A DNA stretch of 64,000 bases from Cystobacter fuscus DSM 2262 (GTDB lineage Bacteria > Myxococcota > Myxococcia > Myxococcales > Myxococcaceae): the NCBI RefSeq assembly GCF_000335475.2, contig NZ_ANAH02000071.1, positions 248,001-312,000 on the forward strand, written 5' to 3'. Shown one piece after another: positions 8,489-16,411 of this stretch. The translations under genes were made by a program, and so were the position numbers. The notes below the pieces were generated by a model. The model did no database searches. It saw only the letters and a list, made by a program, of their open reading frames with translations, and was not told where the DNA came from. Every line of letters begins with the position of its first letter. Position 1 is the stretch's first letter.

Positions 8489-9297
8489 GCGACTTCCTTC
8501 TGGAGGTGATGGGTTGGGTTCAAAGGGAGTTCGGTTTCGTCGTGGCCGACCCAGGTGCCGCTTTCTTCATGGAAGGCGGAACGCACGTGGAGGCGGACAC
8601 CGTGACGGGCCGCGAGCTGCACGGCGGAGCGCTGGAGGACCTGGGCCCCGGCTCTCACGAGGGTGTCCATTTGCTCGTAGGAGATGCGCTCCAGCTTCCG
8701 TGCGTGGGGATTGCGGCGTGGATCCTCGGCGAAGACCCCGTCGACATCCTTGAAGAGCTCACAGGCGTCGGCGCGGAGGCTGACGGCGAGCGCCACGGCC
8801 GTCATGTCCGAGCCACCGCGCCCGAGCGTGACGAGGCGTTCCTCCGCGTCAACGCCCTGGAAGCCCGCGATGACTGGCAACTCTCCCCGGGAGAGCGAGG
8901 CCTCCAGCCGCGCCGTTTCGATCTCGACGATGCCCGCGTTGCCGAAGCATCCGTCGGTCCGGATGCGGATCTGGCTGGCCAGGAAGGACCGCGCCCGAAT
9001 GCCGAATTGTTGGAGTGCCAACGCCATCAGCCCCGCGGAGACTTGTTCGCCCGCCGCGAGCACCGCGTCGACCTCGGCGTGCGCTGTCTCGGAAGAGAGC
9101 TGGGCCGCGAGCTCGACCAGGCGATCCGTCTCGTCGCCCATGGCGCTCACCACGGCGATGACCTGATGGCCTCTTGAGAACTCGGCACCAATGCGGGCCG
9201 CCGCACTGCGGATGCGCGCGGCGGTCGCAAGCGCGGCGCCTCCAAACTTCATGACCTGCCGGCGGTTCACGCCGCCCAGGCCGGTGATTGTATGCAT
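8485..9297 (-). CDS. Aspartate kinase lacking the ACT regulatory domains
   Basis: 270 residues from ATG 9297, chosen over an upstream frame extension because a GAGAGGAAG ribosome site lies just ahead of it. The amino-acid-kinase domain is complete, from VMKFGGAAL (about residues 15-23) through GRGGSDMTA to LHVRSAFHEESGTWV. The protein ends there, whereas housekeeping aspartate kinases (about 400-460 residues) continue into two ACT domains that bind lysine or threonine. A feedback-free kinase would feed aspartate semialdehyde into the GriI-type step. It is the first gene of the operon and is divergent from a LysR regulator. Confidence 0.85.
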   Translation of the reverse strand: MHTITGLGGVNRRQVMKFGGAALATAARIRSAAARIGAEFSRGHQVIAVVSAMGDETDRLVELAAQLSSETAHAEVDAVLAAGEQVSAGLMALALQQFGIRARSFLASQIRIRTDGCFGNAGIVEIETARLEASLSRGELPVIAGFQGVDAEERLVTLGRGGSDMTAVALAVSLRADACELFKDVDGVFAEDPRRNPHARKLERISYEQMDTLVRAGAQVLQRSAVQLAARHGVRLHVRSAFHEESGTWVGHDETELPLNPTHHLQKEVA

Positions 9298-9399
9298 CAC
9301 TACTTCCTCTCTGCGGGCACCGCGACATGCGCGGAAGTCGTGAGCGGACAATTCCCATGAAGATTGCCCCGGAGGGAGGGAACGGGACTGCAACCCAAC

Positions 9400-9416
9400 G
9401 TTCCACACGCTGGAAC
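9400..9416. promoter_or_regulatory. Candidate LysR operator between regulator and biosynthetic operon
   Basis: A perfect inverted repeat, GTTCCA-N5-TGGAAC, also fits the T-N11-A rule for LysR-type regulators. It lies in the divergent gap between the aspartate-kinase start (9297) and the proposed TTG start of the LysR gene (9432), where an autoregulated LysR protein would bind. Binding is inferred. Confidence 0.5.
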
Positions 9417-9431
9417 AACGACGGAGAACCC

Positions 9432-10367
9432 TTGTCCCGGGACATCAACCTCAACCGCATCGAAGTCTTCAGAGAGGTCGCCACCAGTGGCAGCTTCACC
9501 AAGGCCGCATCGAAACTGAGGCAGCCGAAGTCACGCGTCAGCCGCAACATCTCGGCGCTGGAGGCCGAACTGGGCGTGCGGCTCATCCACCGCTCCTCGC
9601 GTCACTTCCGGCTGACGGAAGCGGGCCAGATCTTCTACCTGAGGATGCAGGGACTCATGGAGCAGGTGCACGAGGCCATCAACGAGCTCACGGAGAAGAC
9701 CCGTGAAGTCTCGGGGCCCATCCGGCTCAGCGTGGCCGGGGACATCGGACAGTTCCTCATGAGCCGCGTCTGCCGGGACTTCCTGAAACTACATCCGGGA
9801 GTGCAGGTCGACCTTCACCTCTCGAACGACCATGTCGATCTGCTCGGCGGTTCGTTCGATCTCGCCGTGCGTGTGGGCCGGCTCAAGGACAGCTCCATCC
9901 TTCAGAGGAAGCTGGGAGAGACGTACCTGCTCTTTGCCGCGAGCCCGGGTTTTCTTCGCGAGCACGGCGGCCTGCCGAAGGAGCCGGTTGACCTCACCGG
10001 GCTTCCCTTTCTCGGCTTCTCCGGCTTCGGGCCCTTTCAACAGCGGTTGTTGGTGAGCAACGGCGGTGATGAGCGCCAGCTCCAGGTGAATAGCCTCTTC
10101 CTGTGCAATGACTTGCTGGTCGTGAAGTCCATGGCCATGGAAGGACTGGGGCTCGCCTGGCTTCCGGAGTTCCTCATGAAGGACGAACTTCAGAGCGGCT
10201 CACTGGTTCACGTGTTCCGTGGTTGGACGTCGCAGTCCTTCCCGATCCAGATCGTGCTGCCCCCGCAGCGGGACATCCCGTTGCGGATCAAAAGCTTCGT
10301 CGAGTTCGTCGCCGCGGCACTCCAGAAGGAATTCCGAGAAGGAGCGCCGCTCGGCCGCGACCGGTAA
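9432..10367 (+). CDS. LysR-family transcriptional regulator of the aminohydroxybenzoate operon
   Basis: 311 residues from TTG 9432, which has a GGAG ribosome site seven bases upstream and gives the normal LysR length. The same frame stays open upstream to ATG 9288. The N-terminal winged helix-turn-helix (EVFREVATSGSFTKAASKL...SRVSRNISALEAELG) is followed by the usual two-lobed effector domain with GPIRLSVAGDIG and GLGLAWLPEFL. It is transcribed away from the nine-gene operon, the classical arrangement for a LysR protein controlling its neighbour and itself. The effector is unknown. Confidence 0.85.
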   Translation: MSRDINLNRIEVFREVATSGSFTKAASKLRQPKSRVSRNISALEAELGVRLIHRSSRHFRLTEAGQIFYLRMQGLMEQVHEAINELTEKTREVSGPIRLSVAGDIGQFLMSRVCRDFLKLHPGVQVDLHLSNDHVDLLGGSFDLAVRVGRLKDSSILQRKLGETYLLFAASPGFLREHGGLPKEPVDLTGLPFLGFSGFGPFQQRLLVSNGGDERQLQVNSLFLCNDLLVVKSMAMEGLGLAWLPEFLMKDELQSGSLVHVFRGWTSQSFPIQIVLPPQRDIPLRIKSFVEFVAAALQKEFREGAPLGRDR

Positions 10368-10373
10368 TCTGGC

Positions 10374-10406
10374 CAGGGGAGACAGGATTTGAACCCGTCT
10401 CCCCTG
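10374..10406. terminator. Perfect hairpin with tRNA T-arm-like loop
   Basis: Ten-base arms CAGGGGAGAC and GTCTCCCCTG pair perfectly around a 13-base loop. It lies between the ends of two convergent genes, so a bidirectional terminator is likely, although no T-run follows. On the minus strand the loop reads like a tRNA T-arm (GGGTTCAAATCC) followed by an acceptor-like half. That suggests it may derive from a tRNA 3' end or old attachment site. Confidence 0.5.
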
Positions 10407-10417
10407 CTCCGGCCCCG

Positions 10418-10963
10418 TCAGCGCAGGTAGAACGTCTGATTGTCTCCCCCGTGGCAAGGCCACTGGATGAAGTACGCTCCATTTGCTGTACTCGCGCCGC
10501 TCACGTCCAGGCACTTGCCGCTGTGCTTGGCAACGAGGCGGTAGCGGCCTTCCCAGTCCTGCACATAGAACCGCTGGTTGTTGCCACTATGGCATTCCCA
10601 CTGAATGACGGCGGCACCATCCTCCGTGCTCGCACTACTGACATCCACGCACTTGCCGCTGTGCCTGGCCTTGATCGTGTAGGTCCCGTCATTCATCGGC
10701 GTCAGGAAGAACTGCTGGTTGTTGCCACCATTGCATCCCCATTGGATGATGCGTGCACCGTCGGACAGGCTGGCCCCCGTGACGTCCATGCACTTTCCGC
10801 TGTGCAGGGCGACCACCTGGTAGAAGTTGGGGGTCACCGTTGGAGAGGATTCGTCCGGGGCGAGTTCCGTCGCCTCGTCGACGAGGGTCTCACCTCCGCA
10901 GCCCACGGCCATGATCAGGGTACCTGCTACAGCCAGGATCTTGCAGCTCAGGATGTTTCTCAT
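10418..10963 (-). CDS. Ricin-type beta-trefoil lectin lipoprotein
   Basis: 181 residues. The N-terminus is a lipoprotein signal with lipobox MAVGC (Cys22). After a short acidic linker come three ricin-B repeats, each with a conserved GKC(M/L/V)DV start and a QW/QxF end, such as IIQWGCNGGNNQQFF, VIQWECHSGNNQRFY and FIQWPCHGGDNQTFY. They make exactly one beta-trefoil. Such domains bind galactose- or xylan-type sugars, so the protein is probably a surface or periplasmic carbohydrate-binding lipoprotein. A GGAGG site precedes the ATG at 10963. It has no catalytic domain. Confidence 0.85.
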   Translation of the reverse strand: MRNILSCKILAVAGTLIMAVGCGGETLVDEATELAPDESSPTVTPNFYQVVALHSGKCMDVTGASLSDGARIIQWGCNGGNNQQFFLTPMNDGTYTIKARHSGKCVDVSSASTEDGAAVIQWECHSGNNQRFYVQDWEGRYRLVAKHSGKCLDVSGASTANGAYFIQWPCHGGDNQTFYLR

Positions 10964-11394
10964 GCGAGATAGACCTCCGCCTGGTGGACAGCACGAGGCA
11001 CAGTCGGCTCGACTTCCACCTTCGGAGAGGGTGGCGAGCCGTGAGAGGAGTCTTTGCAGTGTGCTGATCCTGGTAAACTGCCCTGGTGGGCTCTAGCTCT
11101 TTGCTGCGCTGCACACGGAGCCGGTTGTCAGCGTGCAGCCGAGCAGGTGTCTGGTATCGCGTGCACCCCTTGTGCGCCCTTCACGTCCCCCCGACTGGCG
11201 CACTCGCGGCGTCCTCTCCTTCAGCGGCTCCTTGCTGGCCGCTGCCTGGGGCGCCACGCTCTCCTCCTCCTGTCCTGCTTGGGGGCGCTCTTGAGCCGGC
11301 CTCCGTCCGCCTTTGACAATCCGTGCTGGGCTCCCCTAGCGTTGCGCTCCACGGAAGTGTGCCGCCGGCAGGGGGCACCCGACGAGGACGGGCC
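10964..11394. other. Intergenic stretch without a convincing gene
   Basis: 431 bases between the start of the minus-strand lectin gene and the small plus-strand gene at 11395. It should hold both divergent promoters. Several long frames cross it on both strands, but none has a ribosome site or a recognisable domain. Confidence 0.5.
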
Positions 11395-11664
11395 ATGACG
11401 GGCGAGGAACTGCTGCAGCGCAAGTTGAAGTGGGAGAAGACGCCGGATGCCTTCCATCCGATGCGCACCGAGGTGGATGGACAGGAGCTGCGCATCCGCG
11501 TCGGCGACTTCCCCGAGGAGTCCCTGTACACGCTGCTCGCGGGCGACCAGGAACTCGCTCAGTTCGACGACTGGCCCAAGACGTGGCAGCGGCCCCCCTC
11601 CGACAAGTCCGCGGGCTTCTACGGCAAGTCCCGGGCCGCCAAGACGACCAGGCACGGCAAATAA
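11395..11664 (+). CDS. Small hypothetical protein, possible partner of the downstream toxin-like gene
   Basis: 89 residues from ATG 11395; an upstream in-frame ATG at 11323 gives a less likely extension of low quality. The protein is soluble and charged, with no signal peptide or membrane segment. It contains DGQELRIRVGDFPEESLYTLL and a basic C-terminus (KSRAAKTTRHGK). No family is recognised. It ends 39 bases before the gene at 11704 and probably shares its transcript. A small cytosolic protein beside a toxin-like gene could be an immunity or chaperone partner, but nothing in the sequence proves it. Confidence 0.55.
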   Translation: MTGEELLQRKLKWEKTPDAFHPMRTEVDGQELRIRVGDFPEESLYTLLAGDQELAQFDDWPKTWQRPPSDKSAGFYGKSRAAKTTRHGK

Positions 11665-11703
11665 ATCCCGACGTCCTCTCCGCTCTCTCCGAAAGTCACC
11701 TCC

Positions 11704-12318
11704 ATGACCATCAGGACGTCCCGGTCTCCACGCCCTAGCGCCTCGTCGCCCTCCTCGTCCACGCGTGCGAACACGTCCACGGGCGCCAGCACGCCCACGG
11801 GCGCCAGCACCCCCTCCTCGTCGACGTCCGCGGCCTCGTCCAACCGGGTCCGCGACAACTACTCGCCGCGGTCGCGAGACACCAAGACGGAGAAAGTGCT
11901 CGGCACGGGCGCGAACAACGCCCCGAAGATGAGCAACGCGGAAGTCCGCGCCTGGTACAACCAGAAGGTCGGCGAGATCCCGGCGCTCGACGCCCAGTGG
12001 AAGGCGGCGGGCCTGTCGCCCGAGCAGCGGGCCCGGAAGGCGGCGGGGATCCGCCACGAGGCCCGCCTCGAGGCGCGAGGGAAGATGGAGAACAAGGCCG
12101 ACGTGGAAGCGCTGCAAGCACGGGACATGGAGGAGTACGGCAACAAGGACGGCCCCACCTTCGATGACCTCGTGAAGAAGGCCAAGAAGAAGGGACTTCA
12201 GGGCGACGCCGTCTACGAGTACATCCTCGGCAGCTCCAACCGGACCAACGCCGAGGTGAACGCGAAATTCGACCAGGGAGGAGCCAAACCCCCCGCGTCG
12301 GGTCACGCCAAGCTCTGA
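11704..12318 (+). CDS. Ser/Thr/Pro-rich protein with polymorphic-toxin-type C-terminal domain
   Basis: 204 residues. Residues 1 to about 60 are a disordered Ser/Thr/Pro/Ala tract with short repeats (STGAST, TPTGAST). Residues 75-195 form a compact charged domain: EVRAWYNQKVGEIPALDAQW, RARKAAGIRHEARLEAR, a YGNKDGPTFDDLV segment and GDAVYEYILGSSNRT. From memory this pattern resembles a domain found at the C-terminus of RHS and other polymorphic toxins. That recollection is unverified. It has no classical signal peptide, so export by a type VI or related system would be needed. The next gene has a similar low-complexity N-terminus. Confidence 0.65.
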   Translation: MTIRTSRSPRPSASSPSSSTRANTSTGASTPTGASTPSSSTSAASSNRVRDNYSPRSRDTKTEKVLGTGANNAPKMSNAEVRAWYNQKVGEIPALDAQWKAAGLSPEQRARKAAGIRHEARLEARGKMENKADVEALQARDMEEYGNKDGPTFDDLVKKAKKKGLQGDAVYEYILGSSNRTNAEVNAKFDQGGAKPPASGHAKL

Positions 12319-12541
12319 GCCGGGGGGGGACAGCATCGCTCCTGATACGCCTTTCCACGCGGCCTTATGCACTCGAGGCCGACGAGGCAGGACTTTCTAA
12401 GAATTTGAGATGGGCCCACGGGGTGCGTCCGCCTGACGGAGCCACACGGGGGCGGGCTGGCCGCGTGCCCCGGGTGCACTTGATCGCGCTTCCGCGCTCA
12501 ACGATAATGTTGAGCTTTGTTGCCTTCCCAGGAGCAGGTCC

Positions 12542-13750
12542 ATGCCCACTGTCAACCCCGCCGGCCCCAGGGTCCGAACGAACTCCAGCAGCTCCTCCTC
12601 CGCGCCGGCCTCCCCCAAGAACGAGGTCAAGACCGAGGTTCCCGCCTCCAGCACCCAGGCGAGCGCGTCCACCTCCTCGGCGCACGTGAAGGATACCTTC
12701 AGTAGCGCGCCTCCGCCTCCGCCCCCGCCGCCTCCGGGAATGCTCAAGGCCTCGGGGGGCCCGCCTCCGCCCCCGCCGCCTCCGGGAATGCTCAAGGCCT
12801 CGGGGGGCCCGCCTCCTCCTCCGGGAATGCCCAATCTCTCGGGGGGCCCGCCTCCCCCCCCACTTCTGGGAATGCCCAAGGCCAGCTCGGGGAGCAGACC
12901 CGTCTTCAATACCCGGCCAGCGGATCCGTTCGACAGACTCTTCGGGTCCACCGTGTCCAGTGAGCAGAAGGCAGCGTTGAAGGACGAGGCCAAGAATTCT
13001 CCCATCCATCAACCGCCAATGCCTGATGGGAGCGCTTCTCTGAAGGCGTTCCGGGATGCGCGCCCTCCTGCCATCAATGATTCGCCGCTCTACCAGGGCG
13101 GCAAGCAGACGCACCTACTCAATTGCAGCTTTTGCACCGTGGGCGCGATGACCAACAAGACCGCGAGCGATGTCGCCAAGGACCACATCGAGCAGAATTA
13201 TTCCAAACATGCCTCCCTCAGTGACAATGCAAAACGCGCCTCGCAGGAAATGACCGTCTGGTCGGATCCGGCGCAGAATCCGGACAACGCGACGGCGGCC
13301 TACGACTTCAAGGGGCAGCTCGACGGGATGGGTAGCTATCTGAAAAAATATGCCGGCGACCCCGCCAACAAGGTGACCTTCAAGCAGGATACGCCGCTGA
13401 AGCCAAACTCCGAGGTCCCGGGAGGACACGAGCCGGCTCCCTACCCCAAGAACGAGCTGATCAAGCGGATGAATGAGTATCCCAACGGGACCCGGTTCGG
13501 GGTGATGGTGTTCGGATCCGAGGCAAACCAGACACACTGGGTCCAGGCCGAGAAGTATAACGGCAACCTGGTGTTCCAGGATTTCCAGCAGAACGCCAAG
13601 ATGGACGTGATGAAAAATGGGAGGCCGACGGGTGCGCAAGCCACCAATGATCCGCGGATCACCAACAATCGTTTGCCCGTGGGGCCCGTGGATGGCAAGG
13701 ACATCTACCAGTCGGGGATGTTCTTCGCGCTCGAGCCGACGAAATCCTGA
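12542..13750 (+). CDS. Papain-fold toxin-like protein with polyproline linker
   Basis: 402 residues with an AGGAG ribosome site. Residues 1-55 are Ser/Thr/Ala-rich. Residues 56-115 are four imperfect repeats of a proline run followed by GMLKASGG, like a formin FH1 tract. Residues 185-402 look like a papain-fold toxin (Tox-PL type): candidate nucleophile Cys195 or Cys198 in LNCSFCTVG, His332 in NQTHWVQ, and Asp347 with Gln349 in FQDFQQN, in the correct order. Such domains act as cysteine proteases or deamidases when delivered into another cell. No secretion signal is present. The similarity of its N-terminal part to that of the preceding gene suggests both are cargo of the same delivery route. 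Confidence 0.65.
   Translation: MPTVNPAGPRVRTNSSSSSSAPASPKNEVKTEVPASSTQASASTSSAHVKDTFSSAPPPPPPPPPGMLKASGGPPPPPPPPGMLKASGGPPPPPGMPNLSGGPPPPPLLGMPKASSGSRPVFNTRPADPFDRLFGSTVSSEQKAALKDEAKNSPIHQPPMPDGSASLKAFRDARPPAINDSPLYQGGKQTHLLNCSFCTVGAMTNKTASDVAKDHIEQNYSKHASLSDNAKRASQEMTVWSDPAQNPDNATAAYDFKGQLDGMGSYLKKYAGDPANKVTFKQDTPLKPNSEVPGGHEPAPYPKNELIKRMNEYPNGTRFGVMVFGSEANQTHWVQAEKYNGNLVFQDFQQNAKMDVMKNGRPTGAQATNDPRITNNRLPVGPVDGKDIYQSGMFFALEPTKS
12705..12893 (+). repeat. Tandem repeat coding for proline-rich linker
   Basis: About 51-base units coding for a proline run then GMLKASGG. Copies one and two are nearly identical, and copies three and four are shorter and diverged. The near identity at DNA level points to recent expansion by slippage or unequal crossing over. 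Confidence 0.8.
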
Positions 13751-13813
13751 GCACGACACCCGCGGCCCCGGCAGCTCACGCGAGCCCCGGGGACGCGTGA
13801 GGGGCGGGAAGGC

Positions 13814-14308
13814 TCAGGCGCCTCGGCCGTGCGCCGCCTCTTTCAGCTTCCCGGTATCCACGCGGACGAAGATCGAATCACCCACCGCGGTCAGCGTATC
13901 GCCGGCATGCACCTCGCAGAGGACCCGGCTCTTGCGGCCGACTTCGCCTTCGACGCGCGCGCGAAGGAGCAGGGGCACCCCCATGGGCGTGGGTTTGATG
14001 AACTTGACGCCCAGGTGGCCCGTGACGCATTCGATCCGCGGCAGGCTACCGGGCTCGCGCCCCTCGGCGCGGTAGTGGTAGGCCATGGCGGTCCAGTTCG
14101 AGTGGCAGTCGACCAGCATGGCGATCAGACCGCCGTACACCAGCTCGGGCCAACCCGTGTATCTGGCCTCGGGGAGGTGCCTGGCCATGACGTGGATGCC
14201 GTCGTCATGCCAATAGCTCTTGATGTGCAGACCGTGTGGATTGTTGCTGCCACAGCCGTAGCAGATGCCCTCTGGCGCGGCGATGTCTTGCAGGGGTGCG
14301 GTGTCCAT
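13814..14308 (-). CDS. PaaI-family hotdog thioesterase
   Basis: 164 residues with a hotdog-fold thioesterase pattern: CYGCGSNNPHGL near the N-terminus, YGGLIAMLVDCHSNWTAMAY around the active-site region, and the strand KFIKPTPMGVPLLLRARVEG. The family hydrolyses small acyl-CoA thioesters. It lies 73 bases downstream of the madM remnant on the same strand and was probably once part of, or next to, the malonate operon. The gene itself appears intact. Confidence 0.8.
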   Translation of the reverse strand: MDTAPLQDIAAPEGICYGCGSNNPHGLHIKSYWHDDGIHVMARHLPEARYTGWPELVYGGLIAMLVDCHSNWTAMAYHYRAEGREPGSLPRIECVTGHLGVKFIKPTPMGVPLLLRARVEGEVGRKSRVLCEVHAGDTLTAVGDSIFVRVDTGKLKEAAHGRGA

Positions 14309-14381
14309 GGCGGGGCCCTCGTCGGGAAGGGGGAGAGGAGACTCTCGGCTTTCTTCCGGGCTGTATCACGCCCGGTCCCAC

Positions 14382-15024
14382 TCAGCCCACCAGGGCGCGG
14401 ACGATGAAGTAGAGGATCGAGGGCGCCACGAGGCAGCCCAGGCCCGTGTGGAAGGTGGCCGTGAGCGCTCCGTAGGGCACGAGCTTGGGATCCGTGGCGG
14501 CCAGCCCTCCGGTCACCCCGCTCACCGTGCCCATGAAGCCGCCGAAGATCATGGCGGAGCGCGGGTTGTCGAGCCCGATGGACTTCGCCGCGAACGGCGT
14601 GCCCACCATGACGAGCACGGCCTTGAACACCCCCGTGGCGATGCCAAGCCACCACCGCGCCCACGAGGAAGGGCAGCACGGTGCCCAGGCCCAGCGCCAG
14701 GACGCCGATGAGGCCCGCCCGGCGCGCCTCCACCACGTTCACCTCGAAGGCCGTGGCCACGATGGCGAAGTCGCGCAGCATCGCGCCGCCCATCAGTCCC
14801 ACGCCCGCGAAGACGGGCACGTCCGTCAGGCCCTGGTTGCCGCCCGTCAGCACTCCGCCCACGTACGCGAGCACCAGCCCCAGGAGGATGGCGATCGCCG
14901 AGCCGTGCACCTGGCCCCGGGTGAGGTGGCGGGAGATCAGGTTGGATACCCACATGAGGGCGCCCACCAGGGCGAAGGCGGTGATCAGCCCGTGCTTGCT
15001 CAGGATGGATTGAAGCTCGTGCAT
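14382..15024 (-). pseudogene. madM: madM remnant, malonate transporter subunit, deleted and frameshifted
   Basis: Translation from ATG 15024 gives the N-terminal half of MadM (MHELQSILSKHGLITAF... to FLVGAVVAW, several membrane segments). At about 14640-14650 the frame breaks. The C-terminal half continues in another frame (GVFKAVLVMVGTPFAAK... YFIVRALVG) to a stop at 14382. Compared with the family as remembered, roughly 40-50 residues are missing at the junction as well as the frame. The transporter cannot be made whole. Confidence 0.75.
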
Positions 15025-15036
15025 GGCGACCTCGGC

Positions 15037-15153
15037 TCAGGAATGGGACGTCGGCGCGAGGGGCTCCTCGCGGGAAGAGGGAGGCGGGCGGCCGAGCCGG
15101 CTGAGCAGCGCCGTGCCCGCGGCGCACAGGGCCGTCGCGCCGAGGCCCGCGAG
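15037..15153 (-). pseudogene. madL: Probable madL C-terminal remnant fused to mdcH
   Basis: About 38 codons (AGLGATALCAAGTALLSRLG... to the stop at 15037) are a hydrophobic segment plus tail that does not belong to MdcH. It resembles the C-terminus of MadL, which normally precedes madM. It is joined in frame to the truncated mdcH remnant, pointing to a deletion that removed the mdcH 3' end and the madL 5' end. The madL identity is from gene order and memory only. Confidence 0.5.
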
Positions 15154-15888
15154 GATGAGCTCGGCCACCTGCCGCGTCAGCATGGTGAGCGCCCGCTCGC
15201 GCGTGGACACCGGCGAGCCGTCGATGCCCGCGAGCACGGGCGTGCCGGGTGCCCGGAGGCCACTGTGGGCCAGGAGCTCGCCGAAGGCGCGCGCCGCCGA
15301 CGCCAGCAGGGGCGTATGGGACGCCACGTGCACCGGAAGCACCGTCACCGAGCCGCCCTGGGCGGAGAGCTCCGGCTCGAGCCGCCGCAAGTCCTCTTCC
15401 CGTCCTCCCATGACGAAGCGGCCCGTGCCGTTGACGATGGCGAGGTGCACCGCGTGCGCCTCGAGCAGGGGCTCCAGCCGCTTGCGGCACAGGCCCCGCA
15501 CCGCTCGCATGCCGCTGTCCGCCGGACCCGCGCCATCCATCGCCCGGGCGCGCGCCTGGGCGAGCGTGAACAGCTCCCCGGCGTCGAGGGCTCCCGCGCA
15601 CCCGTAGGCGGCGAGCTACCCCACGCTGTAGCCCGCGAAGACGCGCGGCGTGGGCAGCCGGGAGCGCAGGGCCGTCCACGTCGCCAGTTGCACGGCGCAC
15701 AGCAGCGGCTGGGCCAGGGCGTTGACATAGAGCGCCTCGGCGGGCCCCTTCATGAGCGTCCAGGGACTGGCTCCGAGCACCTCGCTCGCGGCGTCGAGCA
15801 CCGCGCGGGCCTCGGGTTGCGTGCTCAGGGGCTCGAGCATCGCCGGGTGCTGCGCGCCCTGGCCCGGGCAGAGGATTCCCAGGCTCAT
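15154..15888 (-). pseudogene. mdcH: mdcH remnant, malonate decarboxylase epsilon subunit, with nonsense codon
   Basis: The frame starts at ATG 15888 (MSLGILCPGQGAQHPAML), the malonyl-CoA:ACP transacylase fold of MdcH. The active-site serine motif reads GYSVG and is followed at once by TAG (15616-15618), where the family has Glu; LAAYGCAGAL follows in the same frame. The rest (AIVNGTGRFVMGG, HVASHTPLL) continues to about 15154, then the gene is cut. A GAG-to-TAG change plus 3' truncation has inactivated it. Confidence 0.75.
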
Positions 15889-16189
15889 GTCCGTTCCGCC
15901 CCGCGTCGCTGGTGGTGCACGAACCAGGCTGAAGAGGGCGCCCCGGTGGGTGTTGATGCCTCCGGTGGCCGCCAGCATCCGCCGCTCCGCGTCGAGGCCG
16001 AGCGCTCGCAGCACCGGGAAGTCCGCGCCCCCGGCTCCCGCGGCGGCGATGTCGCGGAAGTAGCCGCGCAGCGAGAACAGGCTGCGCATGAAGGTGCCCA
16101 TGTCCATGTCGTCATGGCTGCCCGAGTCGAGCGGACTGACGAGGCCGGGCTTGGGGTGCAGGGCCAGCTCGGCGTATGGTTGTTGATGC
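15889..16189 (-). pseudogene. mdcB: mdcB remnant, triphosphoribosyl-dephospho-CoA synthase
   Basis: About 90 residues match the core of the CitG/MdcB family: ELALHPKPGLVSPLDSGSHDD, MGTFMRSLFSLRGYF and ATGGINTHRGALFSL. The family is near 280-300 residues, so most of the protein is missing. The frame reads straight into mdcH without a stop. No mdcA, C, D or E genes are visible upstream, so the operon has lost its catalytic core. Confidence 0.7.
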
Positions 16190-16411
16190 ATTGCTGATAG
16201 TTGGGATTGCAATCCGAGCAGCAGTTCGACGACGGGGCGCTGGCGTCACCACTTTCCGCGCCCCCTACACCTGAAGTTGCTTGCTCAGCGCGAACTGCTG
16301 GGTTCCGTAAGCGCTATCAGAGCGACTATCGGACGGCGTGCTCACCCTGTCAGCCGGTAGTCGCGGGAGAAGGCCTGGGGCACGTTGGGGCTCTCTCGAA
16401 CGGAGGCCCTC

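Noticed and set aside
12319..12541. CRISPR-like or regulatory repeats before the toxin-like gene
   Set aside because: No repeat-spacer structure is present; the only repeats are the coding proline tract downstream.
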